Positions 49,401 to 61,363 of a DNA stretch of 64,000 bases are shown piece after piece. How positions within the stretch are numbered: position 1 is the stretch's first letter; every line of letters starts with the position of its first letter. The translations under genes were made by a program, and so were the position numbers. Location of the stretch: assembly GCF_036785885.1 (NCBI RefSeq), contig NC_092323.1, positions 14,082,501 through 14,146,500 of the forward strand. Reading direction: 5' to 3'. Origin of the DNA: Coffea arabica. Lineage: Eukaryota; Streptophyta; Magnoliopsida; Gentianales; Rubiaceae. The notes beneath the pieces are model-generated. The model searched no databases, was not told where the DNA came from, and was given only the letters and a program-made list of their open reading frames with translations.

Positions 49401-50784
49401 AATTCATTATTGCATCTTGATTAGCAGAATGCAAAAGAAATATTACAGGAAAATAAAAGCAAATCTTTACAGGAAAATAAGTCCAAGATAATTAAATGTT
49501 CTAGGAAGAAAATGCATCAAGTACCTAAGTGCAATCTTCATGCAAACAGCCTAGAAAATTACACAAAGGAGTGCTTGAAGGAGAGGTCAAAACTTGTACC
49601 TTCACAGCCCGCCAGTGATCAAGGCATTCACGGTGAACAAATTTCGATGTCCCTTTGCACTTGCAAGGTGCAATAAAATCCCTACCTAAGAAAGAAAATG
49701 GATTAAGTTTTCATGAGCATTCAGTAAAGATAACCATGACACACGTCAAGGACAATATAGAACACCATATTTCACCATCATAATGCATCATAGTCCATCC
49801 AAACCATGGAAACTACAGAATTCAAAAATATTGAAGCCAGTCACAAAAGTAAAGAGCAATAATCAGTCACCTAGAACGTCAAGTTCCATTATTTGACATT
49901 ATAATCAACCAAAAGTTCAACTACCACGATAATGGGGACAAGACACATACTAATCTTCAGAAATGGATAGCAGAAAGCTTCACATTTGGAATACATGCTC
50001 ACACCTCACCAGCTTATCCAGAGAGATGAGTTGGCACTTAAAAGATCATAATTGCAGCTAAATGGCAAATCCAAGAATGCATATTTCTACAGCAAAAAGT
50101 GCATTAATCACAATAATATTCAGAAAAGAGCATAAGGTTTCGACATCCATATACAAATGTTTCTTCAAAATTTCAACGATCCATGTGCAACATAAGCCCC
50201 CACCCCAACCCGACAGAAAAAGAGGAAAAATATAAAAAGAAACTATGCTCACAACAAAATTTGTAGTTAACCTTTCTTTCCTACTGGATTACCCCTAAAT
50301 TCCAAAAAAAAAAAAGGCATAGAATTGTACAAAACCACAGAAAAAAAACATAAAAACATGCTACGAAAATAACAGCACAGCAAGCAAACACACAACATTT
50401 TAAAACAAAAATTGCTTTAAAAAAAAACACAACTTTGCTATTCCATTACGTGTTATCATCCAAAATTATCCCCAAAAAAAGTCAACATAAATTAGCAAAC
50501 TTTTCAAATTATATTAGCAATGCAACCAAACCTATGACTTGTTTTTAAGTGTAACTCAGTGAACACAATTCACTACCATTTTTGAACTATAAAATGGAGT
50601 GAAAATCAAAGCAAAAGAAATAGAAAAAGAAAATAAGAAAGTAAATAATACCGTCAGTTTCGAGGCAAATTCGGCATTGAATTTGTTCCTCTGGGCCGGC
50701 TTCAAGGTCGATCTCCGACGGGTCCTTGATCGGAGCCGGAGCAACGAGGAGAGGAGAAGAATCAGAGTGCTGCTGATCACCCAT
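43500..50784 (-). CDS. RING-CH (MARCH-type) membrane E3 ubiquitin ligase, 7 exons
   Basis: Exons, minus strand: 50784-50652, 49685-49600, 48186-48040, 47918-47810, 45339-45216, 44589-44319, 43607-43500. All introns are GT-AG and phases join cleanly to a 325-aa protein. The RING-CH domain is C37, C40, C52, C54, H62, C65, C81, C84 (C4HC3). Three hydrophobic regions follow (about 106-136, 154-173, 241-267), separated by the Cys-rich CRELCLCCCQPGMCADCH stretch. The protein ends EHVQQLKTLGLL. The architecture matches the plant RING/FYVE/PHD-type protein represented by Arabidopsis At1g11020, recalled from memory and not checked. Such proteins ubiquitinate membrane or trafficking targets. Intron 4 (45340-47809) holds a Mutator-like element and a MITE. 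A TATA-like TTATATAG lies about 60 bp upstream (50842-50850). Confidence 0.93.
45984..46781. mobile_element. Mutator-like TIR element C, inside intron 4 of the RING-CH gene
   Basis: The left end GGGATAATTTCAGAAACCTC and inverted right end GAGGTTT...CCC carry the TIR of elements A and B. It is 798 bp with an AT-rich core and no ORF. The last bases have changed (ACAATCCC instead of AATTATCCC), and no target duplication is visible beside TTATATCAA (45975-45983). A further TIR-like fragment follows at about 46785-46840, hinting at a local rearrangement of the right end. Confidence 0.75.
46950..47150. mobile_element. hAT-like MITE fragment in intron 4
   Basis: Rich in AAAAGCAC, AAAGTGCTTTTA and TTCACCAAACACCTC words, the same vocabulary as the MITE split by the Helitrons (16972-17253). 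Ends were not defined. Confidence 0.5.
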
Positions 50785-50859
50785 TTCTTCCTTTTACTTT
50801 TCCCTTCCCGGGTGTATTAAATTCAATATTTACTTATTATTATCTATATAAGAAAGAGG

Positions 50860-51380
50860 GAAGAGGGATAAACAAAAGGCTAATGATCAATTTTTCTATT
50901 GATTATTCAGATGAAATACAACTGGCAAAAAATTGAAGAAAAACCCTCCTTGCCAAATTCATCTCTTTCTAGCCCTACCCCTCTCTCTCTCTCTCCATAC
51001 AGAAATTAATTTTATACACCTCCCTATTGATTGAGAGAGGTGCAATTATTTTTATTCCTCTGAATATCTTTTCTTTCTCTCAATATCTTTCTCTTGACTG
51101 AAGATTTTTTTTTTTTTTTTAAGTCTTGTGGTTTAGATGCGAAAGTACTCTATAACTACTTTTACTCCTACTTTATTATATTCTAAAAAAGAGTCCAATT
51201 GAACTTAAAATAATTAACGGAGAGTGAACCACCGTCACCGTCGAGCCACAGATTTTAATAGCTAGGATTGAACCACCTACAGGCTCCCTTGGATTTTAAT
51301 AGCTAGGAATTTAGAAAGAGAGGAGACAACTTTTATGGGAAATTGACAATTTTGGTAGTACCTAATAGAGGTCTATAATA
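50860..51380. other. Upstream flank of the RING-CH gene
   Basis: It contains a (CT)n-rich tract (about 50975-50995) and a T-run (51108-51120). No gene. Confidence 0.5.
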
Positions 51381-51632
51381 ACCACCAAAACTTCGAGGTT
51401 TGGTGGGATAGGAGGTCAGGATTCAAACTCTGCCTCCCATCATTTATCACTAAAATGTGGCAGGTCACTTTAAGTGGCCACCGAACGAGTGTGCTGGCCC
51501 GATAGGCGGTTCCATCTCTTTCGATTTCTCTCTGAACGCACTCGTCTGGACCGGTAGATAGTTTTATCTCTTTCGATTTCTCTCTGACCTTTTCAAGTCC
51601 CCCTCTATCGTTGCAAGCAAAAAAAAAAAAAA
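51381..51632 (+). mobile_element. tRNA-derived SINE (family 2), head-truncated copy
   Basis: Same family as 39087-39342, in plus orientation. It begins in the region just before the B box (GGATTCAAACTC) and lacks the A box. It ends with an A-tail of about 14. The 14-bp target duplication AGAGGTCTATAATA (51367-51380 and 51633-51646) shows it inserted in this form. The body has an internal duplication: TCTCTTTCGATTTCTCTCTG occurs twice. Confidence 0.85.
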
Positions 51633-51646
51633 AGAGGTCTATAATA

Positions 51647-53600
51647 GTGGGCTTCCAGAGATGGACTTGGACTTCTATTTCCATGTACTCCTATGTACAT
51701 TCCATGACCTGTATTATTTAATGTTATGGAAGGTTTCAGTATTTCACCTGTAAAGAGTAACTAAAAATTACACGTCTGAGTTTAGTTTGGGTTGTTCCTT
51801 AGAGTAGATTTTCCCTTTTAGAATAGGTGTTGGAGATGACAAAATTATTACTACTCATTGGTCAATCCTGGAGGGGTCATATGGTGCATTAATACACATA
51901 GTTACCACAGAGGGGAAAAAAAAGATAAGATAGACTTTCTTTTTTAAAAAAAAAAACATGAACTTTTGTCATTAGATATTCACCCAAAAAAATCACCTTG
52001 CTTATTTTGTGAGCTATTTCTTTCTATATTTAAAGTATGAGACATAACTTTTGGTGTTAAATTTTTTTTTGTCGCATTATATTATACCAATTTTATCTTC
52101 ATATAAGTTAGGATTTACACTATATAACTATCGCAAACAAATTAGTAGTAGTTATTAAATTTCGATTCCAATAATTTTACCACTTTAGTTTCCAATAACT
52201 TTCACGTATTATAATTCATTTTTACCAGTGCCAGAGTAATGGGCATTTGGTAGAATTAAAAACTAAAATCTAGCGTTATCAAATAAACGTGTGTGACTGT
52301 GTGAGTATATGCATGAAGCAATATATTATTGAGTGAATGTTACTATACTTATTTAGTGACGGTTAATGTGTTCAGTTGTAAGTAAATTCCATTATCAAAT
52401 AAAATTAATACAAAACGACACTCGATTATTTCATTTCAAATACTCATTGGGTTATCAAATATTCAAACTCATGTACTCAACAAGTTATTACACATTTTTG
52501 TAAATATTTGAAATTAAATGATAATAGATTTCAATTGGCTTGTTTATTAGAAAATGAAGTGTGTCAGATCTTCTGCATATTTTGTCCATTACTAGATTGA
52601 GAGTTTGCACTCAATGATCATTATAGATAGTTAGGTGGCTTCGTATGAATTACGTGTTTTTTTGGAATAGTTTTAAAAATTTTTACTATAATAATGTGTG
52701 TAAAAATTTTTTACTATAAATAGTTAGGTGTTTTTATCGGTGTGCTTTCAAAGTGCCTTTGACAATGTATTTTGTGATATTTTTAGAATTAAAATTTTTT
52801 TGAAGTATTTTTTAAAAATTAATCACTACCACTACCATCACTTATTTACCACCACCCATCTATCATCATCGGTCGCCGCCACCACCTCTTCCACTCTCCT
52901 CCTTTCTTCTCCCCCTCCTTCCTCCTTCCTCATCCCTCTTCCTTCCCCTCCTCTCTTCCGTGATTAGACCGGTGGGGGTGGAAGGAGTTGCGGAGGAGAG
53001 GGAGAAGGAAGGAAGGAAAAGAAAAGGAAGAGGAAGATAAAAATGAGGTAGGATTTATTTTTATTTTCTTTTTGATAAGTCGTGTTTGAAATTGTTTGTT
53101 TTCTTGGAGTTGTCTTTTAGAATTGTTAATGTAAACTTCAAAAACAAAAACAGTTTTTTTTTTTAAAAAAAAATGGCAATCCATACAAATAACGTGCTTT
53201 AAGTTTTTCCTTTTCAAACACACGACACGCATTTGAAGCAAAGCTAAGTATTCATAAGGGCTATCCTTGAGGATAAATTTACCCCATGGTAAGGCTAGGA
53301 TAAGCGAACTTGTCATGTGAAATGACGCTTGGGTTCTTAATTAGTTTGATCCCAGAGAATAGTTGATTATTGGATTAGTGGTAGTCCAATCTATCACTAA
53401 TTTGCTGTCCACTTAAAGAAGGTGTACGTGATGACTCAAGTAGAAAATATGAGAATAGATCCCTCCAGGCTCCATCTTGAGAAGGGGGAAAGAAACGAGG
53501 AAAGAGAAAGAAAAAATGCGCTTCGACATAATGAAACAAACATTTCAAGAACTACAGTGCAGTGTTGTACACTAAAATAGACTGAAAAAAAAGGACTCTA
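51647..53600. other. Intergenic, MITE-like sequence, no gene seen
   Basis: About 52660-52830 has TTTTTACTATAA-type words of the T-rich MITE family. At 52850-53040 a CCACCACC and CCTCCTTCC tract faces a GGAAGGAAGG and GGAGGAGAGGG tract, making a pyrimidine/purine low-complexity block. ORFs there are artefacts of composition. Confidence 0.45.
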
Positions 53601-53604
53601 ACAT

Positions 53605-53732
53605 CCTAGCATGGTTTAGTGATTGTACACAAGTTGATATGAGGGTAGTTGCCTTATTTTGTAGTAATTAAGTCTTGTATTACCAAGTGCTTTCGAGCAT
53701 TGCCGTTCGACAAAAAAAAAAAAAAAAAAAAA
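53605..53732 (+). mobile_element. Possible SINE fragment with poly-A tail
   Basis: Starts near CATGGTTTAGTGATTG (A-box-like) and ends TTGCCGTTCGAC followed by about 21 A residues, the usual look of a plant SINE tail. No B box or target duplication was found. Confidence 0.35.
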
Positions 53733-54443
53733 ATATGTTACAAACTCCTTTATAAACTTTGTCCTACAACACAAGCAAAGCATCAACCAAGTTCTTCTTG
53801 CCCCAAAAAAAAAAAGATCTTTGATCTCAAAATGAGAGTGAAGATTCCACTAGTTGCACCCACGAGGTTTGAGACTTTACATTGGTAGACTTCTGTTAGT
53901 AATTAAAATGCATTTGTTTACCATTGGCATTGCTTTCTACTGCAAAGAAATGAAAGTGGGAGCCAATGGGATTTTCCTTTTTTCTAGGTTTGGAATAAAG
54001 GGAGTCAATAAGAAACGAATCTTGCCTTTTGGTTTTATAGTGTAAGGATAACCTTTGCTTTCTGATGGGATCGAAAATTAGTGAATCCCAATATTTTTGT
54101 CCTCATACTTTGTAAGGCGAAAGTTGCATAATTCCAATTTGGGATGTCTTCATTCATCAAACTGCAGAACAACTGCAACATCAACAAGAGAAAAAGGAGT
54201 ACTCCATTTATTAAAAAAGAAAAAGAAAAAGAAAAAGAAAGGGCAGGTAGAAAGACGATTATTTTTGTTTGAATTAGATTCAGACACCAGTCTTGATAAG
54301 GCAATTTGGAAAAAATGGTTTGGAGTGGAAGCCAATGAAACAAGAGGTAAGCTTAACGCCCGACTAAGTACTAAACTTGGATTGTATAATTGTTGAATAA
54401 AAAAAAAAAATTTAATTAAACATCTACTACAGATCAATCCGCA
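53733..54443. other. Intergenic, no gene seen
   Basis: It contains a short (GAAAAA)n tract near 54210-54240. The overlapping ORFs depend on it and are not supported. Confidence 0.45.
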
Positions 54444-54517
54444 TGTCTGAGCCCGGGTTCGAACCGGGGACCTCTAGTGTGTGAGACTAGCGTGATAACC
54501 GACTACACCACCCAGAC
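54444..54517 (-). tRNA. tRNA-Val (anticodon CAC)
   Basis: 74 nt on the minus strand. It begins GTCTGGGTGGTGTAGTCGG and ends CAGACA, with an acceptor stem GTCTGGG / CTCAGAC. The anticodon stem is CTAGT / ACTAG, with loop CTCACAC giving anticodon CAC. The T arm is CCGGGTTCGAACCCGG-type. A box TGGTGTAGTCGG and B box GGTTCGAACCC are intact, no intron is present, and CCA is not encoded, as usual in eukaryotes. It decodes GUG valine codons. Confidence 0.96.
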
Positions 54518-55855
54518 GTTGTGATAAAATTACGACGTACATTATCTTAGGAGACTGCAGTATAGTTTCCTTGAGAGTCCTCAAGAGGCCACCGAATCTT
54601 TAGTGGAGCAGCAAGAAAACCCCATGGTTCTATTCGGTTCTCCGTGAACTTCTAGCAAAACGGGCACATTTTCCCACTGATATTATGTTTTCTGAAAAGA
54701 TGATACTCGAAACATCAAAATAGCAATACTCGTGTTCTTCCTCCGGTTGGATTGCTATTTTTAGAATTTAATATAGAAGAAAAATTTACTGTAATGATTT
54801 GATATATATGAGATGAAAAGATTATTGGAAATGCGTTTACGAAAAACGTAAAAAAAAAAATTTGTGAAAAATCACAATCCAACCTGACGTTTTTGCCTCA
54901 AACGTGCCAGACATGAACTACTTCAACTAGTCTAATAGGGATTAAACTTCTAATAATTTTTATCAGATTTAACGTCACCAGAGAGAGCTTGGGCAAAAGG
55001 AACGCAAGCATTCGACTCCTTCGCACAATGGCATGTAAGGCTACGAACTTTTCTCCAAATTTTCCGTATTTTCTGTTTGCTACCCAGCTTTTCATGCTTA
55101 GGAGCCAATTAGAGTAAAAGTTTGGTCAATTTTGATAGGTTTAGTTGTTGAAATTACGGAACTCGCAAGCCACCGAGTTCTCCTTATTGAATATTACTAC
55201 TAATCCATCGCGATGAAGTGATTGAAGTTTAAACATTACCATTTACTACAACTACTATTAGTGCGCAAGTGGAACATGGATAGCGTCGGACACTAAGAAG
55301 TTGTGAAGATTAATTGTTCATGCCTCTACTCTACCCATGTTACCATTTATGCAACTATTATATACGGTTTCCCATTCTACTGTTGGGCTCTTGAAACTTG
55401 GATTTGCAAAAGAAAAACAATGGCTTACATTCTACTACTTTCGGGTTCGAGCCCTCTTGCTTACACTTGAAAAAAAAAAATGAGAATGTTTTTGATATTT
55501 TATATTATTACAGGCCTCATTAACCCCTCGCTTTGCCCCATCCCCTGCCCCATTAACCCCTTGCGGCTCGAACTCAATGTGTTTTTAGTGTAAAAATTGA
55601 GTTCAAACTCGGCCTCAAATCTGAATATCATAGAACTTGTTTTGCAGCCCTAGCTTGAATAGAATAATATTATTTGAATTAATTACTATTTACACGTGTC
55701 GTTGAATTCTAAATGTATGTACCCTGAACAAATGCGTACGATGGCATTGTGGTTGTACAAAGTGTTGAACGATTTTGTACATCATATTGGCGCGGGGGTG
55801 CCGTCGCCCACCACAAAACTTCCATCCTTTTTGGTGCGACAATCAAATCTCTGTA
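54518..55855. other. Intergenic and upstream region of the RNA-binding protein gene
   Basis: It holds a roughly 137-bp MITE-like hairpin element at 54744-54880 (ends GGATTGCTATTTTTAG and AAAATCACAATCC). Otherwise no gene is seen. The last few hundred bases presumably include promoter and 5' UTR. Confidence 0.5.
54744..54880. mobile_element. 137-bp MITE
   Basis: The end GGATTGCTATTTTTAG is partly inverted at the right end (AAAATCACAATCC). The core ATTTACTGTAATGATTTGA and TGAGATGAAAAGATTATTGG resembles the 32922/35709 family. Non-coding. Confidence 0.55.
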
Positions 55856-57160
55856 ATGGCAAAGACGACTAAAGTGAAGAAGCAGAAGAAAGTAAAGCCC
55901 CACCATTCCTCCAACCTAAATCCAAACCCACCCGACAAAATGCTCAAGAAAAAGAAGAAAAAGCTCATAAACCAGAAGTCGGAATCCAAATCCAAATCGA
56001 AGGTCAAATCTCCTTCCTCCTCATCTTCAGACTCCGAATCCGAATCCGAGAAAGTCCAAAAACTCCTGGAACCATTCTCGAAAGACCAATTGATTGATCT
56101 GCTCACCGATGCTGCGCTTTCTAGCTCGACCTTTTTCGCGAAAATCTGTGAATTTGCAGATAAGGACGTTTCCCATCGGAAAATTTTCATCCACGGTCTA
56201 TCCTGGGATACCACGAACGAAACCCTAATTTCAGCATTTCAGAATTTTGGAGAAATTGAGAGTTCCAATGTTGTTCTTGATAAGGCTACTGGAAAAGCAA
56301 AAGGGTATGCTTTTGTTACGTTTAAAACTCGAAAATCGGCTTTGAAAGCACTGAAACAGCCCAACATGGTGCTCAATAATCGACTTGTGGTCTGGCAGTT
56401 GGCTTCTTTAGGGCCCCCATCGACCTCGGGGCAGCTGGAGGGAAATGGGAATTTGAGTGGGAGGAAGATTTATGTGAGTAATGTGCAGAGTGATGTGAGC
56501 GCTGAGAGATTGAGGGCATTTTTTGCCAAGTTTGGGGAGATCGAAAGTGGCCCAATGGGATTTGATGTGCAAACAGGGAAGTTTAAAGGGTACGCTTTGT
56601 TTGTGTACAGGAATGTGGAAGGGGCGAAAAATGCGTTAGAGGAACCGTATAAGGTGTTTGAGGGGCGCGAATTGCATTGCCAGAAGGCAGCTGAGGGGAA
56701 AAAGATTCATGGTGGGGCTGCTGGAATTACCACTGGTTATCAGCCTATTCCACCTATGTATGCTGCCATGGGGCCGCAGAACATGGCATTGCTAGGGCAG
56801 AGTCCAAATGTTAATGTGGATTTGGGTTTGTTGAGTGCTTATCCGTTGTATAATAGCTTGTTAGCGAACCCAAGTCCAGCTACTTCAGGGTTGATGAATG
56901 CAAGTCCAATCGCGGTTTTAGGACAAGGAGGGATTGGAATGGGAATGGGGATGGGGATGGGGGTGGGAGGATATAATGGGGTCATGGGAAATTATGGTTT
57001 TGATAGTTTAGGAAGTGGTGGCAGCACCACTACAAATTTAGGGGCTTATGGTGGTGCTAGTGCTGGGTCAAGTGGGCCGATGATACAGGGTATGCATTAT
57101 GCATATCCTAATACACCAATTGGGCAGAAATCATCAGCACCTCCAGCATCAGGGACTTGA
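55856..57160 (+). CDS. UBA2-type RNA-binding protein with two RRM domains
   Basis: Single-exon CDS, 434 aa. A Lys-rich N-terminus (KKQKKVK, KKKKKK, likely nuclear targeting) and a Ser/Glu stretch (52-65) precede two RRMs. RRM1 has RNP2 KIFIHGLSW (109-117) and RNP1 KGYAFVTF (149-156). RRM2 has RNP2 KIYVSNV (204-210) and RNP1 KGYALFVY (244-251). The C-terminal third is Gly/Met/Ser-rich low-complexity sequence (GMGMGMGMGVGG). This matches UBP1-associated protein 2 (UBA2a/b/c), nuclear hnRNP-like proteins that bind U-rich RNA and respond to ABA and wounding. I chose the ATG at 55856 (MAKTTKVKK) because family members start this way. The in-frame ATG at 55775 adds 27 unrelated residues. Best match is UBA2c-like. 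Confidence 0.92.
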   Translation: MAKTTKVKKQKKVKPHHSSNLNPNPPDKMLKKKKKKLINQKSESKSKSKVKSPSSSSSDSESESEKVQKLLEPFSKDQLIDLLTDAALSSSTFFAKICEFADKDVSHRKIFIHGLSWDTTNETLISAFQNFGEIESSNVVLDKATGKAKGYAFVTFKTRKSALKALKQPNMVLNNRLVVWQLASLGPPSTSGQLEGNGNLSGRKIYVSNVQSDVSAERLRAFFAKFGEIESGPMGFDVQTGKFKGYALFVYRNVEGAKNALEEPYKVFEGRELHCQKAAEGKKIHGGAAGITTGYQPIPPMYAAMGPQNMALLGQSPNVNVDLGLLSAYPLYNSLLANPSPATSGLMNASPIAVLGQGGIGMGMGMGMGVGGYNGVMGNYGFDSLGSGGSTTTNLGAYGGASAGSSGPMIQGMHYAYPNTPIGQKSSAPPASGT

Positions 57161-60100
57161 GGGAGTCTTTAGTGGTATTAGTGGTATGAACAACTCTGAC
57201 TTCCATTTATTTACTTGTGTAGTCAATTGTTTTGCTAGTTTTCCTTTTATGTACTGTGTATGGACAATTTTTCCTTGTTGATCCATGAAATCTATTGCCT
57301 CTATAATGTGATGCTAGCATTTGTTTGTAGGTGTGACGTTTTGCAATAGATGAACTTAGTTATGGGCATATTTCATATGGCTATAGAACGTCTTCATTTG
57401 GATATAAGATTTTTTTGTTAATTAAGACATGCACGCCTCTGAACCAAACCACAGATGACACAAGTGTACTTATAGTTAAGCGTGGAATGCTTCATTATGA
57501 GATAATACCTTATACTTAACCCATATTTAAAGTTGTAGTTTGCATCTATATCAGTTACTTTGGCAGTTTAGGAGAGAAGAGAAAGCTTAAGTTATGAGAG
57601 AAAAGAAGATAGATTTCTATCTTGTTTGGGTGTCTAACAAACAAATGGTAAGTCTTAGGATATATATGTTAATAAAGTTTTAATCTATAGTATTTCAAGG
57701 ATATATCGCATTTTGAAAACTTATAACAGGCTTCTTTTTGCTTTTTCTTCAATTCTCTCCAATTTGGAGAGAGTTTTTGAAACTGTGGTGGCCAAGTTCA
57801 TCCTTCGAAATCTGTTCCTTTGAACTCTCTTCTTCCCTAAAAAATCTCTCAAGCAGAGGAAAACCCAGCTGTCTTTTCTCTTCCTTTCTTTTCTTCCAGG
57901 TCCCATTCAACTGTATATGTCAATGATGTAAGTGACACATCAAAAAAACTTTAAAAAAAAAAAGACAGATATATGTATAGTTGGTGGACTAGGATCTCAT
58001 CTTCTTCTGACACAGAAAATGTATGCACTGTATATGAATTCATATCTTCCGAGCCGAGACATGATCAGGCATGATAACTTGAATGATGGCAATTTGGATA
58101 ATTCCTGAGGATTTTCCTGCTGTTCTGTGTTTCAAAGAAATATACACTATATGATTGTGTTTGCACTCAGTTGCTACAAGCCAGCTGCTTTCTTGAGCAC
58201 TCAACAAGAAAATTTGGAGCTTACAATTTTTTGTAAAAGAAATTGTATTTCTCAGTTAATAGACAACTATCACAGATACCTTAATTATTGTGTTTTACAT
58301 ATTGTGGAGTTCTTTGCTAGTTTACTACATGGTATTTTTGGTATTTAATTGTTTGATGCTAGTTTGTACTGATTATTTTGGAATTGCTGTTTTTGGAGGT
58401 GAGTAGTTTTTACTTTATGTTGTTTTCTGTTGTTACAAACTTTGTCTCCATGTTGCAGATAAATTACAACTTGCCATTGACGAGAAAGACGATGCTCTTG
58501 GAGATGTCTAAGTGGTTTGCAGAAATGAAAAGAAAATCATGCCCTTTACGTTTTGCTACTTTCTGAAACCCATAAATTGGATCACTTGGCAAAACTTCTA
58601 AGGGACTTGTTATTGGTTTTTCGCTACATGACAAAAAGTTTTGATACATCTTTGTGGGATTTCAATGATCTTTTAACTTTTCTCTTGTGGTAATTTTTGC
58701 TATTTTCTATTTCAATTATTTTTGGCAGTTTATCATTACTTTTTTCTTTGATTTTTCTCATATTCTCAATATTTTTATTCTGTTTTTCCTTTTCTTTTTG
58801 TTAATTTTTTTGTTGGTTTTTCGACCGAGTTTTCATATATGTGTTAGGTTCTGATTTTACTCTACAAACCTTTGTTTTATTAGCATCGTTACAAACTTTC
58901 TGTTTCAGTAGTAGTTCAATTTGGAAAACAGAAGTAAGATGGTGTCAAATCCAGTATCTGGCTTATTGAGCTTGAACTGGCTAAAGATTAAGCTCTCTAA
59001 TTTGATTGGGTTGAGCTAAGAAAGAGCTCATGCTCAATTCACATGTTTGATAGCACTCAAGCTGGTTCTAGCTAAGTGTAAATATCTTCTCTTACATTGG
59101 TTATGTGGTAACTACCCACATTAGATTAAAATATAGGGAATAAAAATTGAATATATTCCATGCTTGATTAAGCTCAATGAGCTCATCAGCCGAGTATTGG
59201 TGTACTTGAGCTTGGCTCATTTAGCTAATTTAGTAAATTATCCTTGAGGTGAACTTGGCGAAAGCAGAATTAAATCTTCAGATTTTGATTAGGTTTGTGC
59301 CAAGCATCTGTCAGTGTCTCAGTTCTTTTTGCAGCTGTTTTGGGGAAATTAACAACCTGCTGAAGCACCAAAAGTATCTTCTACTGTTAGTATGTTCGGC
59401 TAAAAATATGGTCAAATTTCTTTTTAACATATGATTTGGTCTCAATAGCTTTTGCTTTTTGAAACTCTATATTAAAATTGGTTGAAATTAGATAGTGTGT
59501 CTTTGTTTTAACTTCTTTGAAAAGGTAAAGCTTATCAGAAGCATCAAAGGGCTACTTCCTCAAAATCAACTCTTTTTTTTTCATTTTAAAATAGGCTAAA
59601 AGCGAAGTGAAAGATGGTCTAGAATATCTCAAAAAGCTTTTAGCTTAGAATAGCTTAAATTAGGTGCTTTTAAACTGTTTAGAGTAAGCCGTTTGTGCTT
59701 GCACCCTCATAACCATTCCAGGCAGGCCTTTCATATCTTATATGGAAATTTTTCTTAAATTCACGGAACATTACTCAGTTGACTTCAGCATAGGCACCTG
59801 GCTGGATTTATTACTTTGAATTTGGGTTGGTTACTCTTATTTTAGGATATCTACTCAATTAGGTGCCGCATCATCCCCACTTATTATTTTATTTTATATA
59901 TATTTTTGCTTGGAAACAGAATTGTATTTTTGTTTTCTTTTTTGATGATAAGAAATATCTTATCTTCTCTTAGAAAGAAGGGCTTTTTATGTACATCTTC
60001 TGATGTACATGTTCTCAAGACTTTTGTGCTATTTGCTGAATTTCCCCAAGGTACTCTGCACCATTGGAATTTCCTTTTAGGTGGTTAAGTTGAAGCAAGA

Positions 60101-61363
60101 ATTTGTTTTCCCTGTTGGTATAATTTTTTATTATGATTCATGGCAAGTGTTGGGTGCAGTCATTCTTTTTCATAAGATACATTTTTTATTACCTTTTTAT
60201 TTCCTATTATGTTTTAGTTTTGTCGTTTTTCTTAAATATTTATTTTTCCTTTAATTTGTCTAAGTTAACTTTAGTGCAAGGCAAGTCCGTCAACAAGAAA
60301 GGATAATAGCTACTAAAATGTTCAATCTGTAGATGATAGTAGGGGTGTGAGGGGTGATTTAATGTGATCCATTGCTCTATCTGTGTCCTTGATAAAGTAA
60401 TGGCTGTAGGAGAGCTGCTGCAAAATTTTAATTATAAGATGCTGCTTTTGCATTTTGTAGATGATGTTTTGTGGCAAAAGGATGTCAAACCAAGTGGAAG
60501 TAATACATAAATAAATGAGTTGGCTATATGGAGTGTGTTTTCAGTTGCCTGGCTATGTCCAATCTTTGCTGTGTTACCAATGTTTATCAGTGGTTGCTTG
60601 TTTATGGAGTCAAAAACCACCATACAATGTGTATATTATTTTGTGACTTGGTTGCCTTGTGTAAAGCAGAATTGTGCATATGAAACTCCTGCTGTGCTGG
60701 ATTGAAAGAATGTGTAAAGAATATTTTTTCCCACTTTTAGTTAATCTAATCAGGGATCCTTGGCAGACACAGCTTTTTGGTGGTTTTTTATTGGTGTTTT
60801 TGGTTGTTGGAAGAAAGAAGGGGGGGGGGGGTGCACATTTACTCTAAGAAGTAGGTGATTTCCAATTAAGATTACAGCAATGGACTTGGATGGGAAGCCT
60901 GAAGTTAATTTTTCTCTAGGCTCCTTTTGTCCTGGTTTAAGAACCAAATGCGCGGCTATCTCTTCCCGTCGATTTGGTGCTTTGCTTTTGCATATTTAGT
61001 GAGCGATTTAAGTGAGTTTCATGTCACTATTTGTGAACATTCAAGTTTTTCTTAGGTTTGAATTGGTTTCCAATACTTGATTGAGCTATGAGGCCAACTA
61101 TAAATAAGTAGGTTGAAACATTAGCAATTGACCTTGGACGTTTATTGTTTTTTTTAAATCGGTCAACTGTTAAACTGCCAAATTTATGCACTCTTCAAAT
61201 TTGCCACAGTTGCAGTCATACAAAGTACTCTAACCGTTCTATGGAAATTTAATTGCAAGATAACATTTATCCTAGATAGACCTGGTCCTCCCAGTATGAG
61301 CCGAGGAGTTGGCAAATAAGTCACATATGGATACAAGGAGAATGGATTATTCTTTCTTCAGAT
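57161..61363. other. Downstream of the UBA2-like gene; no protein gene seen
   Basis: A 4.2-kb stretch without convincing ORFs. UBA2 genes can have long, alternatively spliced 3' UTRs, so part may be transcribed UTR and intron; T-rich tracts before AG near 58459 and 59332 would fit acceptors, but I cannot prove it. About 58950-59260 has many GAGCTC, GAGCTTG and AAGCTC words on both strands, like a degenerate repeat. A G-run lies at about 60819-60830. Confidence 0.4.
58950..59260. repeat. Degenerate GAGCTC/AAGCTC-rich repeat
   Basis: Repeated GAGCTTGA, GAGCTCATG, AAGCTCAATGAGCTC and GAGCTTGGCTC words around an AT-rich middle look like the ends of a decayed inverted-repeat element. Boundaries uncertain. 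Confidence 0.45.

Noticed and set aside
52728..53316. ORFs of 79 and 128 codons
   Set aside because: Built on CCACCACC/CCTCC and GGAAGG tracts. Composition artefacts next to MITE-like sequence.
55775..55855. In-frame upstream ATG extending the UBA2-like protein by 27 residues
   Set aside because: The extra residues (MYIILARGCRRPPQNF...) are unlike the Lys-rich start of the family, and the ATG at 55856 begins MAKTTKVKK as expected.
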